DNA from: Escallonia rubra
Taxonomy: Eukaryota; Streptophyta; Magnoliopsida; Escalloniales; Escalloniaceae
Direction: 5' to 3'
NCBI GenBank assembly: GCA_033065855.1
Contig: JAVXUO010000415.1
Coordinates: forward strand, 647,501-711,500
Length of the DNA stretch: 64,000 nt
The notes beneath the pieces are model-generated. The model was not told the DNA's origin and did not search any database. It worked only from the letters and a program-made list of their open reading frames with translations. This document shows, one piece after another, positions 35,801 to 48,310 of the stretch. Numbering within the stretch: the first letter of the stretch is position 1; each line of letters begins with the position of its first letter. The position numbers and the translations under genes were made by a program.

Positions 35801-36139
35801 GACGGATGCCTAACACTTTCTCACCGTATAACTTAGTCCCCGAGCTTATTTTCCTATTTTCAATAGTGTTCTCAACCTATCTTAGTCGCACCCAAAGGCC
35901 TACTGTGGTCTCATTTTGCATGACACATCCGCACAAACAACAAACAACAGTCAATATTCAACATTCACAGCCGGTCAAAGCGTGCACGCTCAAGTCACGT
36001 GCACTTCTTACTTCTTTTACGTGACTCTACGTGACTTCGTCACCAAGAAACTCATCCTTGCGCGACTGCTCATCACGCTCCGACCGTCGCACATCGCCCG
36101 TCACTTATCGGCGCACCTTGGCACTTGTCGAAGGAGGTC

Positions 36140-36300
36140 GGACTTGGCCTTCCCCTTGGGGTCGGCCTCGGCTTGGCCTCCACCTTAGGGTCGGCCTCGG
36201 CCTTGGCCTCCCCCTTGGGGTCGGCCTCGACCTTGGCCTCCCCCTTGGGGTCAGCCTCGGCCTCCTCTTAGGGGTCGGCCTCGGCCTTCCCCTGTGGTTG
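36140..36300. repeat. 30-bp tandem array
   Basis: Units of about 30 bp around ggtcggcctcggccttggcc and ctcccccttgg are repeated five to six times. Open frames across it (GLPLGVGLGL-like) are products of the repeat, not a protein. Confidence 0.88.
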
Positions 36301-36372
36301 ACCTTGGCCTTCCCCCAAGAGTTGGCCTTTGGCTTCCATACTTCAAATTTTCACTTCTCTTCAAGGGACCAT

Positions 36373-36546
36373 ACATCACTTCGCGACCACGTCACCCGGA
36401 CATCACTCCGCGACCCCGTCGCCCTGACATAACTCCGCGACCCCGTCGCCCGAACATCATTCCGCAACCCCGTCGCCACCCTGTCGCCCGGACGTCACTC
36501 CGCGACCCCGTCGCCCGGACGTCACTCCGTGACCACGTCGCCCGTC
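36373..36546. repeat. 27-bp tandem array
   Basis: Units of acatcactccgcgaccccg plus tcgcccgg recur about six times, with one longer unit in the middle that has an 11-base insertion. Confidence 0.88.
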
Positions 36547-36870
36547 ATCCAGACGTCGCCTGCGCCCGCGCGCCAACTCCGCGATGCTCGTCGTCCGTTG
36601 CCCGGACATCGTCTACGCGACCCCCGTCACCGGCATCTGGGCACCGCACTCCAACACTCAGCCGTGCCCGTGCGCCACGCCGCTGATACAGCCGTGCCCC
36701 AGGCTCTCTATCACTACCGTGCTCCCAACACCTTACTCACTTCATCGCGCCCATGAGCCACAATCATGTTACATGCCCCCTAGGCACCACACTCATTCAC
36801 CACACCATGCGCACCTTGCCTTGGTCGTGGAACATGCTTCGACCCACTCTCCGGAGTGTGCAACATCCTG

Positions 36871-37380
36871 CGGGGATAAGCGACTCCTCTGGGACACTAT
36901 CTCCGCCAGGGAGCTCTTCAACTCCCCTTCTGCCAGGTAGACGGCTCCTCTGGGATGCTACCTCGGTCAGGCGGGTAGACGGATCCTCCGGGATACTACC
37001 TTGACGTGCGTGCTCCGAGTGCTCCAGCACAAGGACTCACCCGCGGGGATATGCGACTCCTCCGGGACACTATCTCCGCCAGGGAGCTCTCAACTCCCCT
37101 TCCGCCAGGAAGACGGCTCCTCCGGGATGCTACATCGGTCAGTAAGGTAGACGGCTCCTCCGGGATGCTACCTTGACATGCTCTTAGTGCTCCTACACAA
37201 GGACTCACCAGTGGGGATATGCGACTCCTCCGGGACACTATCTCTGCCAAGGAACTCCAAGTGCTCCGGCACGAAGACTCCCCTTCTGCCAGGTAGACGG
37301 CTCATCCGGGATGCTACCTCAGCCTGTGGAATAGGCGACTCCTCCGGGACACTATCTCCGCCAGGGTGCCTGCGTGACTG
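36871..37380. repeat. About 170-bp tandem array
   Basis: The block starting cggggataagcgactcctc recurs at 37044 and 37212, with a shorter copy near 37330. The shared inner words are gggacactatctccgcc and agacggctcctccgggatgc. It lies upstream of the LTR TATA box, so it may act as a promoter-proximal repeat. Confidence 0.88.
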
Positions 37381-37742
37381 GCCTACGTGGTCCGGCACTG
37401 GGGGCTTGCGTCGGCACCCCCAGGGACTATGACCCCCAGGTCACTCCGAGACGGGAGCAGGTCTTCGGAGGGCATCACGCCTAGTTCACCTGGCAGTTGG
37501 GCGTCGGGTCTTCCCCACCGCTGCCAGGCCTGTGGGACTCTGCAAGGGCTTGGATTGAAGGCTAGATCAAAGGGTTCTGGGAGCCAGTCTTTCCAGACAG
37601 ATAGAGCGACGCTGTGCGGGGCAGGTCGGTTGAATATGCGATCTGACAGTCCGTGGAGCACCGGCACCCGTGGACCCCCCCAGTGACGTGTCACTTCCGG
37701 GGAGCGCCACATGTCGGTTAATGACATCATCATCTCAATCTC

Positions 37743-37750
37743 TATAAATA
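37743..37750 (+). promoter_or_regulatory. TATA box of gypsy element 2 LTR
   Basis: TATAAATA occurs in the context tctctataaatagagg, about 450 bp before the primer-binding-like site. That is a usual U3/R layout for long gypsy LTRs. Confidence 0.6.
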
Positions 37751-38196
37751 GAGGTCTTGAGAATTCATTGAGGAGGTTGGACATTTTCAGAACATTTTCA
37801 CTTTCTCACTCTAGAATCCTAGAGAGAGAAACATACAGGACCTTGACTCTGGACCTAAGCATCGGACTGTGACTGTCGTCTTGTATTCATCACGCGCTAT
37901 CACCCTCGCAGCACTGCCACCCTCAAGCTCTGTTTGGGAAGCCGTTGGTCTCTGCCCTTGTTCCACCCTTGCTGTGTCCTACATCAACATACTTGGCATT
38001 TGACTCGGACTGCATTCCTTGTGGCACCTCCACGTCGACTACGAACCCACTTTCCTTGGCATCAAATAGATTAGTTGTCCTTTGGACATTTTTAGTGTCA
38101 TTTTAAGATTTTTCTTATTTTCTAATTTTAATTAAATAAGACGGTGACTCCATAAAATCTTTCATCTGAGGGAATTTTTTTAGGCGATTCGCTATA

Positions 38197-38215
38197 GTGG
38201 TGACTCTGCTGAGGA
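38197..38215 (+). other. Candidate primer-binding site of gypsy element 2
   Basis: The sequence gtggtgactctgctgagg resembles the tggcgactctgctgggg primer-binding sequences seen in Tat/Ogre-type elements. It follows directly on the LTR-like region. Confidence 0.5.
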
Positions 38216-38485
38216 ATAAAAACTAAGAGGACTAGACTTGAAATTTTCTATTGCTTTTTGGTCTTTTTATATTTTCTTTGTATTGTATAACATGTAAAAT
38301 GTGTTATAATTGTGGTACTTGTGCTTTTAGTTCTATGCCTCACACACGCGCACGTCTGTCCCTAACCCACCCACTTGAGGGCAATGGTTGAAACCCTTGA
38401 ATCTCCTTCTTAAGATGAGAACTTTCGACTGCACTCTCAGTTCCAAGGCCTACTACTAAAGGGACCTCCTGGATTCTTGGTGTAT

Positions 38486-41400
38486 CACTACAAGAAAACA
38501 GGCTTTTAGTGACGGGGAAATCCGTTGCTAAAAGCTCAAAATCCGTCGCTAAAAGAATTAGCGACGGATTTACCGTCGCTAAAAATCCCTCGTATAAAAG
38601 CCCATCACTAATAGTTTAGTGACGGAATTTTTAAATCCGTCGCTAAATGTCATTTTTACCGACGGATTTATTTTTCATTAGCGACGAATATTCCGTCGCT
38701 AATTATATTTTTAGAATTTTAATTTTTTTTTTTAAATTAGCGACGAATTAAATATTTTAGCAACGGAATATTCCGTCACTAACAATAAATTCAATTAGCG
38801 ACGGAAATTCCGTCGCTAAATACATTTTCTGTATTTTATTTTAATTTTTTTATTTTCTCAAAATTCATTTTTAAAAGACTTTTAGCGACATATATTACGT
38901 CGCTAAAAGTCCTTCGCTTCTTTAAGCCTTTTGAGTGAGGCAACTTCTCTCGCTACAAATCCATCAGGTAACAACCGAATTAGACTTTTAGCAACGAAAT
39001 TTCGTCACTAAAAGTCTATAAGTAAAAGTTAAAAAAAGTTGTTTCTTAAATTGTTATTAATTTTTAAAAAATTCAAGCCTATTTTCATTGACAATAAATT
39101 TTAATCAACAATATAGCACTCTTCTTTACCAGATTTCAAACAATACAAATAAAATATAAGTCATACACCAATATCTAACACCCAATAGTCAACTACAAAA
39201 ATTCGAATAAAATAAATCACATCCTACAAATTCCGAAACAATATTACTTATTTTAACAAAACAAAACAAAAATAGATATCAATCTCCCAAGACAGAGACA
39301 CTCAAATCCGATAGCTTCACGTACTTGATCCTCTTCTCCTTCGTGACACTAACAGTGGTCAACGTTTTCTAGTGTAGTCGAGTGCCATCTGCATTAGACT
39401 AAAAAACAACTAGTCAACAATGCTTAACATTTCAGTGCCATCTGCATTAACCACAAATAACAATTGATCTACCGCTGTAACTCTGAGCCTACCGCTGTAA
39501 CTCTGTAAGTATCTAAGGTTGAGAATGCTCATAAAATAAAACAGTTTCTTGACCTTTGTCTTTGCAGAGCCCTATTTCACAGGGTAACATATTTTTTCAT
39601 GACGCTTTATGAAATAATGAAAAGCCAAAGCGAACGGACCCAAATACACCAACTATATACAGAAATAAAATGCCGCAGGGGTCGAACCCAAAGAGCTATC
39701 TCATCACCCAGAGAGTTAAAGCTATTACTCAAAGATCCACATGCTTTCCTTCATTGCAACGTTACCAGACTAAAAATCGAAGGCATGAGGCACTTTCACT
39801 GCGCGCAAACACTGTCCATACCATTCCATGTTCTAGTCATGTATGCAGCCATATATCTGTTTCCAGTGAGATCAACGATACAATATAACCAACTATCCCA
39901 CCATAACCCAGGCCCCTTATCAACCATGCAATGATAGTTGCTGGCCACAGGACCTTCTCCAATAATTTGTCATTTCTTCCCAGCATCCTTTCTGTGTGCG
40001 TTCGGTGGGGGTGGAAGGGTGGCATTTGTGTATGAGCGTGAAGACATGTAAGACACTAGTGTACTTTAACATCCCATAGCAATTAGACCAGTAGCCATTA
40101 GTTTATCCTTTCTACACCATGAATTAAGCCCACTTTACTCCAAGACATCACATAAACCTACTTATCTTTATCTTCAATACGAGTGAGGTTAATATCAATG
40201 AGACGACGATCATATTCTATATCTATGATACTACTAAAGGGAAAATAATTATCTTCCCTTGTACTAAAAAGCTAACAGTGGCGTGCCTATGATATGATCA
40301 ACAACTGTGTGTAGAGGGTTATTAAATAAAACAACTATGAATGCTGAGATTTCTGCATCTATTCAAATAAATCAACTTTTTTAAGTCTTCAACCACAATT
40401 TGACAATAATTAACCAGAGTTAATAATGTCAACTATCAGCCGTTCTCACGACCATGGGTAACAGTTTACGAATATCTTAAGTGCCCACGAAGAAATTGAA
40501 CAATGTAATGCATAGGATGGAGTTGATTCACAGTTAACCACTCATTATTAGCATCAAAATTAAGAGCATATAACAATAAAGGGCACCGTAATCATAACCT
40601 CATTATGAAAATAAAGCACAAAGCTAGTCTCTGCTTTTAATTTTGGAGTAGTTTATAATCAAAATCAATTGAATCAATCAAAGAGGAGCACGTAGTAGCT
40701 GTTTATCCCTAACAAACAGCAAAAATATTTCCTCAATCCGTCTGTAACAAACAAAAGAAGTTCTTCTGCGACAGCCAAAGTACAAAAGAAGATATCCAAA
40801 TGCTTCATTCCCAAAAGATCAACAGATGAGAAGGCAGGACACAAGAACTACCTCAATAGTGAGAACCAAAACCATTAACACCCAATTCAGGCACCACCGG
40901 AAGAGCCTTCTGCCTCACCACATTCTTCTCCTCCACAATACCACTCTCATCATCGTCATCAGAATCCAGAGTAAACTGAGCCTGGCCATCCAACTGCTGC
41001 ATCTCCTAATTTTTAGTACTCGCACAGAGATATCGAAAATTGCGATGAAAGTTGTTGTTGACAACAGCGTGAGAAGAGATAACACTAGGAAGATAAGTGC
41101 TACAAAGATTTTGAAATACCTTCTAGTAGATGGTAGATCCGTCGGAGCGGCAGCGGCACAGTGAGTGCCTCGATTGGGCGACAGTGGTGCGGTGATTGTG
41201 TCTGTTGGGCGGCAGCAGTAGCGGAGATGGGTGGCATGAGAGGCGGCCAGGGAAGAGGAGTGACAGCAGACGGGGTGCCGGCCGACAATCTGCTGTGTGA
41301 GAAAGAGGTGGACGGGGGGGAGGAGAGGAGAGGAGAGGAGAGGAGAAGAAAAAGAAAGGAGCAGCGGAATAAGAAAAATTAGGGTTCATTTTATTTATAG

Positions 41401-41632
41401 TCATCATTTCCAGAATAAGAAAAATTCAAAAAAATGAAGAAAATACAAAAAAAATACTTTTAGCGACGGAAAATCCGTCGGTATTTCCCCGTCGCTAAAG
41501 CTTTTTACCGACGGAAAAATCCGTCGGTAAAAAGCTTTAGAGACGGATTTTTAGCGACGGGACAATCCGTCGCTAACGTGACTTTTAGCGACGGCTTTGT
41601 GTCCGTCGCTAAAGATGTGTTTTCTTGTAGTG
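38486..41632. mobile_element. CACTA transposon 1 (non-autonomous)
   Basis: It begins CACTACAAGAAAAC and ends in the inverted gttttcttgtagtg, the diagnostic CACTA termini. The 3-bp target duplication tat is present on both sides. Subterminal regions (38500-38820 and 41455-41610) are packed with tttagcgacgga words in both orientations, the presumed transposase-binding repeats. The 3.1-kb interior has no recognisable transposase. It contains exon-like pieces (40853-41005 and about 39279-39355, minus strand) that may be captured host sequence. Confidence 0.94.
40853..41005 (-). pseudogene. Exon-like captured gene piece in CACTA 1
   Basis: On the minus strand an acceptor-like attag precedes a 50-codon open frame with an acidic core (FTLDSDDDDESGIVEEKN), ending ...GVNGFGSHY and a stop. 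Its composition looks like the terminal exon of a real cellular gene, but I do not recognise the family. A second short piece near 39279-39355 reads KEKRIKYVKLSDLSVSVLGD and a stop. Confidence 0.35.
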
Positions 41633-41964
41633 TATTAAACGGCTTATACACGTATTAGTGATCACCCATCATTAACTACCTGAGTTATGAACGGGGTGTA
41701 TATGATATAAATCGAGCTGAAAGAGTGACCTTACACCGGCGTTGAGAGAAACGCCACACTTTTGGACCATTCAATGTTCTACCCTTTTTTGGGAGAATAC
41801 ATGTATTGGCCTATGGCATATTGGCAAAGAAACCAGCTAATATTCTGTAAGCAAATGAGTAATCTTGCAAAAGAGGGAAGGCTCTGACTAACTACCGATT
41901 TTTCGTGCTCCTTACCAGATGATTAGTACTTGAAAATTTTAAACTGGCTGGCTTATACCACAAA

Positions 41965-42400
41965 CCTTAACCCTACTGCTCAACCGGTCAGTTTACTCAC
42001 TGAGTGACTGGATGGTTAGTCAAATCCTTCCTCTCCAATAAACTTTTTCAAAACAAACCGTAACCGTACTGACCAACTGGCTGATTTACTCACTAAGTGA
42101 CATGATGGTTGGTCAGATCCTTCCTATCCCAGAAACTTTCCCAAAACAAACCCTGACCCTACTGACCAACTACCAATTTACTCACCGAGTGACCAGACGG
42201 GTAGTCAAATCCTTCATATCCCAAAAACTTTTCCAAACAAACCCTAACCCTATTAACCAACCTGTCGATTTACTCACTAAGTGACGGACTGTTAGCCAAA
42301 TCGTTCATATCCCATAAACTTTTCTAAACAAAACTCTAACCCTACTGACCAACCGCTCGGTTTATCACCCTGGGTAACCGGACGGTTAATCACCTCATCC
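41965..42400 (+). repeat. About 93-bp tandem array in the gypsy element 2 leader
   Basis: Units beginning taaccctactgaccaacc recur near 41965, 42060, 42153, 42245 and 42337, each followed by ttactcac(t/c)gagtgac and caaatccttc words. The array lies between the CACTA insertion and gag. Confidence 0.88.
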
Positions 42401-42401
42401 T

Positions 42402-43770
42402 CTTATTTTTTGAAAAATCCAAAAATAATCCCATTTACTAGAAGCCTGTCATCCAAGGGGTATAAACTCACCAGTTTGATCTATGTGGTTTATGTGATTA
42501 AATTTTTGAAAAGTTTCTCTATACAGTCAAGGCTAAGCATGGTTGGTATCGAGAAGCTCACACTAACCCCGATTGCCGAAGAATACCCACCGATGGCATA
42601 TCTAGTTCGTATTATCAGTAAGTTACAGAAAGATTAAAGAAGAGCAAGAAAGAACAGAAGGATGAAGCCAATCTGGAGTAAATGGATGACAAAAAGAATG
42701 GTCCTGATTTCGACTAGCAATATGAATCCAAAGATGAGGAAGTGAAGCTCGTTGTCCCCGAATAGAAGGATAAGTTAGCAGCACTTGATTCCCAAGTTGC
42801 GTGAATAAGGAGAGCTGATAACCCACTAGATCTTAGTGCGTTGACTATGAACCACGAAGGTCGTATGTTGCCTAACTTCAAAATGTCGATGATGGACAAG
42901 TTTGATATGACTACAGACCCCAAGATCTACATCAAGATGTACACGTGCCCATTGGGGCCTTACAACGTCAATCAGAATCAGTTGATACAGCTCATCCACC
43001 GTACCCTCACTGGAGCCGCCTCTCGTTGTTTCTTTACCTTGGAAAAAAACCTGAATTCGAACTTGGGAGGATGTTGTGGCAGAGTTTGTAAATCAGTACT
43101 AGTACAATGTTGATTTACATATCACCAGTAAAGACCTAGAGACTACCAAAAAGGAGCCGAAAGAATCGGTGTCTGCCTCCATCATGAGATAGAAAAACAA
43201 GGCTGCTCAGATAGTGAACCGCCCTATAGAGGAGGAACATGTGAATATGGTTAGAAATAATCTTCTCCCAGAGCACCATGAATACATCTTTCGCCACTAC
43301 CACACATTGTTCAAAGCGCTAATGGGATCCCTAGGACCAATCTAAGATGCTATCAACAAAGGGACCATTTCCCGTGAGGCAAAGCCAGGGGTATACCGAG
43401 CAGGCCCCAGGAATTCTAATTTATAGCTAAAGCCCAATAATGTCCAAGTACCACATGTAGTATTATGAGAAGCCATAGCAGAGCCTAAGAGGAAGTTCAC
43501 TCTGTTGAATGCTGTTACTAAAGGTATTTGAACAGTTATTATGGAGGGCCATGATATCCAAGTTACCACATACCCTCACACGAACAGTGATACCAGAAGG
43601 ACATGATGTTCAAGCTTTTTACGCCTATCATCAAGGGAAGGGACACTCCACAAATAGATGCGTGAGTCTCAGGCATGCCATCCAGGACCTTATTGACAAA
43701 GGTGAAGTTTTCCCTCCCGCCAAACCTAATGTCAGGAAAAAAACCCTTACCACATCACATAATTAACCAT
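42402..43770 (+). pseudogene. Gypsy element 2 gag pseudogene
   Basis: Recognisable parts are FDMTTDPKIYIKMYTCPLGP followed by a typical gag helical segment (IHRTLTGAASRCFF) near 42890-43050. A knuckle-like AYHQGKGHSTNRCVSLRHAI and QDLIDKGEV follow near 43620-43710. Several stops and frame changes interrupt it. It is the Tat/Ogre-style gag, by recall of the motif set. Confidence 0.72.
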
Positions 43771-44229
43771 ATTGATGATATTCTAGTAGTGATAAATCTG
43801 ACTACCCTTATCACTCTGGGCAGTCAGTATGTTCAGTCTATTTCGTGTTTGATTCTCTGTCAAGATTCTGTGAATTTATCTCATGGGAAAAGTTGATGGA
43901 AGGCTAGGCCTTCACCGTTGAGTATGATAAAGAGGCGGACTTTGTGTTCAGACTTAATGTCGAGGTGTCACATTATACCAGATCAGGCCGAGTTTACCAA
44001 ATAGTTCCCTAACCAGCGCACATCAGACCCACTATTTTCTCAAGACCTCCAAACGACGTAGTGTTGAGATAAGCTGAAGAAAATCCAAGCTAATATCCTC
44101 ATTTGGGGTTTGTTATCTGCTTTCTATTCCCATAGACAAGCCTTGATCAAATTACTCAGCAAAGCCCAAATACCCATACAGACATAACATAAGACCTATC
44201 CCAAGTGCTAGGGGCTATCCATTATAGGA

Positions 44230-45030
44230 ATGTGCTTACTTTTTCCAAATCTGATTTGCCCAAGTCAAGACCCAGCCACAACAACCCGCTTCATATCACA
44301 ATGTGAGCATTTGATAAGAGGGTTTCTTGATCCTTATAGACAATGGTTCCGCCTGAATGTCTACTCCTTAAGCACCGTCCAATCCCTTGGCATTGAGCCC
44401 TCAAAATTTCCCATTCTAACCAAGCCGTCCGAGCCTATGGTAAAACCGAGAGAGAGGTTATTGGCACAATTAAACTCCATATTACTGTTGGAACTGCCAA
44501 TTTTGAAGTTGAGTTTCAAGTTTTGGATATACCTGTTGCATTCAATCTTCTGTTGGGAAGACCGTGGATACACTTCGTAGATGCAATTCCTTCTACGTTG
44601 CAGTAGAAAGTTAAGTTTGTTTTGGATAAATCTCTCTTTATAATCATGGGTGACTCATAGTTACCTCAAATTAGACATGTGGAAAATGACAAAGACACTA
44701 TTGTGATTCCACATGACTCGTTATATGTGTTACTTAGTGGATTCAAGATCGATAGCCCGATTCAGTGTTTGGTGTTTGAAGAGGTTTGTCTCAATGAAAA
44801 TTTCCTCTCTTTTGCGCCTTACATTAACATGACAGTGCTTCCCATTATGAGAAGACTTTATTATTCTCCTGGGAAAGGTTTGGGTCAAAATTACCAAGGA
44901 CTTTCCCGTTTTCCAGTTCACGAGAACAAGAAGGATCAGTTTGGGTTGGCGTACAAGTCCACCAAGAAAGAGAAAAAGGAAACTACCAGGAAGATGGATC
45001 AAGCCAAGAACGACAGAGAGAAAGGATAAC
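44230..45030 (+). pseudogene. Gypsy element 2 protease and G-patch-like segment
   Basis: The retropepsin C-terminal half has GTIKLHITVGTANFEVEF and DIPVAFNLLLGRPWIHFVDA (about 44460-44590). Downstream YYSPGKGLGQNYQG (about 44860-44900) is the glycine-rich G-patch-like segment typical of Tat elements. The active-site half is damaged and the frame shifts before LGIEPSKFPIL. Confidence 0.75.
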
Positions 45031-45858
45031 TCATGAATTTCAACGCCATGACCAAGATCCTCACCCTGAATGGACGTTTTGTCAAGGAAGGAGAATATGG
45101 ACCTTACTAAGGATTTTTGGAGCCTATCTACAATGCAGAAATTGGGAGGCTGATCAACGGATGGGAATTTTTTTATGACTATGAATGGGTTAAGGATGAA
45201 GAACTACCAAGCGGACTGATCCAAGCAAATAAGACACCTCTGATTGGTTGGACTTTATGGAGCCGGAGGGAATGAGAGCATGCTTCAATAATATGCACAT
45301 CTTGGTGCTTATCTGCAAAATGGACGACCAGATTATTGACCTAGCACGCCTTATCACTCCAACATAGGGCAACAAGTAGAATAAAATAATCGAGTATGGA
45401 CTGCTGACTGCTAGAGAGATTACCAAAGAACCTCATGTTGCCGAGACTATTCCCGAATTCTTATGTTCTCCATGACTTCTTAATTGATAAAGTGATGATA
45501 GCTCTCAATTACTCTGTGGTTGCTGATTTAGGTTATGATGAATTAATCAAAACGGTTCATGAGTCACAACTAATTGACCTTCAAGAGAAAAAATTATTTG
45601 AAAGAAATAGAAAACCGTGAGTCTAGTCAAGTAAAGCCAGTGGCAGGGGAAACAATCAAAATCAAAATAGGTACGAAAGAAAATGTAAAGAAATCAAAAT
45701 AGGGGCTAGACTAGATAAGAGATAAAGAGAATAAATCACTGCACTACTAAATGAATTTACATGTGTATTTGCTTTGTCATATAATGGCATGCCTGGCATC
45801 GACTCGTCAATTGTGGAACACCAATTACCTACCCTGCCTAAAGCCAAACCAGTCAAGC
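45031..45858 (+). pseudogene. Gypsy element 2, protease to RT linker
   Basis: There are open pieces with stops between the protease and reverse transcriptase regions (for example 45435-45620). Near 45825-45858 the frame reads LPTLPKAKPVK, which continues after the CACTA insertion as QKLHKLRSEW. This is the usual start of the gypsy reverse transcriptase region. Confidence 0.55.
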
Positions 45859-46810
45859 CACTACAAGAAATAAGGTTTGTAACGACGGGTAAATCCGTCG
45901 CTAAAAGCCTCAAATCCGTCGCTAAAACTTTTAGCGACGGATATACCGTCGCTAAAAGTCTCTCGTATAAAACCCCATTACTAAAAGTTTTGTGACGGAA
46001 TTTTAAAATCCATCGTCTAATATTGAACTTTTTGCGACGAATTTATTTAAAATTAGCGACGAAAATTCCGTCGCTAATTCTGCTTTACATGCTTTATTAT
46101 TTTCATTTTTTGTGAAATTAACGACGGATAAAAATTTTAGCGACGGAATATTCCGTGGCTAAATGAGATTTGTGACGACATAAAAAGTTTATAATTAAGT
46201 ATGCTTTTAGCGACGGAATTAATCCGTCGCTAAAAGTCATTTTTTTAATTTTTTAATGCCAAAACCTGTAATAAAAAATTCAATCCTCAACCTAATTAAA
46301 ATATGGTTAATTAAGACTAATTAAGGTTAATTATAATCAGTGCTGGAACCACGATGAGATTCCAGGGGGGGCTAAGAATGTCGCGTTAACCTATTCAACC
46401 TAAATTCAATGCACAGTCAACAATCTCAATTCCAACACCTCATATAGGGTGTCGATATGGTGTCTGATACGTGTCCGACACCTACGACACGTTTTCGACA
46501 CCTCCGTCAACAATCTCAATTCTCAAATGTTCAATGCAATAAAAATTAATAAAAATCACACATTCAATCCAATTGGGTCCCATCCTCCGGCAACAATCTC
46601 AATATCTCAAATGCTCAAATACACGATTAACAATCTAAAATCATCAATTAACAACCTAAAATCATCAATCAATAATCACAATTCTCAAATGCACAATTAA
46701 CAACCTAAAATTATCAAACAAATAATCAATGTTCAAATGGGAAAAAATTGTTCAAAATGCACATATTCGATGCGATTAATTTAATTTAGGGTTTAATTAG
46801 GGCTCAGAGT

Positions 46811-47256
46811 TCAACATTGGGGGAAAGCTTTTTCACAAGTGCTTTGATCAAACACTAGCACTTGAAAACGCATATGCCCCATTTGTTCAAAGACAACAAA
46901 GTCCCCAATATTAAGGTCATGTTGCTGCACGAATTTGTTCCAACCCTCTTTGAAACAAATTTCCTCTTGGCCGCGCTTCTTCTTAATTTTAACAAGCCAT
47001 AACCCCTTGCGACTGGTTAAAGTTGCTTCCTTTGATCTCACCGTGGTAAGCTGACTGCAAAAGGCTACCGGTATGACCTAACATATTCATAATACAGTAA
47101 GACATGTAAGTTTTTTACCAAAGATAATAGTGCATACACACACGAAAACACAGAGAAAGAGGGATGTCATACAAGTTCTGTATGAAAATCAGGCATCATG
47201 ACCTTGAAGAAGTGCCTGCCGACTGAAACGTCCTTGTTCACCGAAGCAGAAGCCAT
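46811..47256 (-). CDS. Captured two-exon B3-domain protein (107 aa)
   Basis: Exon 1 is 47173-47256 (start ATG, then MASASVNKDVSVGRHFFKVM) and exon 2 is 46811-47050, ending in TGA. The donor GTATGA and an acceptor after gcagtcag join in frame. B3 DNA-binding features are FFKVMMPDF near residue 16, KGLWLVKIKKK, FKEGWNKFVQQHDLNIGDFV and FQVLVFDQSTCEK, as in REM/VRN1-like proteins. The segment between strand 1 and the ATLTSRKG strand is shorter than usual, so part of the fold is missing or a small exon was overlooked. It is entirely inside CACTA 2, so it was presumably captured. No stop breaks it, and expression is unknown. Confidence 0.68.
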
Positions 47257-48078
47257 TTAACCTACTTTAACATGAAAAACCAATCGAGCATTATTCAATT
47301 GATGAGCATCAATTTCATAGCTTAATTAAATCTATTAAATGTCACATTGTATAAGACCTTTAAGCTTTTAGTAACTAAATCAATACCACGGGCCCAAATG
47401 TGACATTTCAATTCGGTGTCGGTGTCGATCGGACTCAATCCAATTGGGTAGAAAATTATGTTAAGGTGATGCTGCTAAAAGTGCAATCCACAGTGAGTTG
47501 TAGCTAAAATGATAGGACAGATAAACCTCAGCAACAACACATAAAACAAACGCATAAAACACAATAAGCAAATGGAGTCAACTTCCTAGTACTAGACATC
47601 TGAACATCAGATGGAAAATTGGAGATCACATTGTTTTATTGACCAAATCCTTCACTCGGCCTTTTTGTTAACCGAGTAATAGAACACCCCAGTCGGCTGA
47701 AGAAACCAAACTAAAGCACCATTCTTTTTAAATATGTCAAACTAGCCTACTTGCACACTTGTTCCGCGAAGCCAACTTGATGTTGCTAAGAAGCTATTAC
47801 ATTCAGGTATGCAATCTCAAAACTAAATAGAAATGATATGTAGAAACATTCTATGTGAATTGTAGAAGAACATCATGGGATGAAACTGGGATAACAACAA
47901 AATGCAGTTTTATTGCATGAATTGTAACAGTCTTCTATCTATGAAGCAAACAATTAAACTAACTAAACAAAATGGGCATGCATTTGTATAAATTGTGAAT
48001 TTTCTACTGACAATTAAGAGCAAATTGTTAAGGACACTGATGAAAGAAAATGGTGAGCAGTGGGGCAGTACCATGAAG

Positions 48079-48310
48079 GTCGTCGGAGGTGGTGCGGCGT
48101 CGGGGGGAGGACGGATCTGTCGCCAGAGGTGGCGCTGCGTCGGGCGGAGGACGGGGCTGTCGCCAGAGGTGGCGCCGCGTTGGGGGGAGGACGGGGATGT
48201 CGCTGGAGGTGGCGCAGCGTTAAAGGGAGGACGGGGCTGTCGCTGGAGGTGGCACGGCGTCGGGGGGAGGATGGTGGTGTCGCCGGAGATGTGGGTCGCC
48301 GTAGAGGGGG
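48079..48310. repeat. 40-bp tandem array in CACTA 2
   Basis: Five units of exactly 40 bp start at 48079, 48119, 48159, 48199 and 48239 (gtcgccagaggtggcg...), with a partial sixth. The GC-rich array opens long frames on both strands that are not genes. Confidence 0.9.

Larger units (their letters stand above)
32897..38195 (+). repeat. Long LTR-like region of Ty3/gypsy element 2 (interrupted by the Pack-MULE)
   Basis: A candidate LTR start TGTAGCATCC at 32897 is followed after 20 bp by the Pack-MULE. The flanking sequence resumes at 34724 and continues to a TATA box at 37743 and a primer-binding-like tggtgactctgctgagg at about 38197. Without the insert the LTR would be about 3.5 kb. Long LTRs of this kind are known for Ogre/Tat elements. 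Three separate tandem arrays lie inside (36140-36300, 36373-36546, 36871-37380). The second LTR was not found, so the left boundary is an inference. Confidence 0.4.

Noticed and set aside
36031-37784. Many overlapping frames of 75-133 aa on both strands
   Set aside because: They are products of three GC-rich tandem arrays in a region with few stops. None shows a domain.
38486-38900. Repeated gcgacgga and gctaaa words read as a CRISPR-like array
   Set aside because: They are the subterminal repeats of a CACTA element, in both orientations and irregularly spaced, in a plant genome.
39837-40025. 62-aa minus-strand frame with a membrane-like segment in CACTA 1
   Set aside because: There is no recognised family, no splice context, and the length is within chance for AT-rich DNA.
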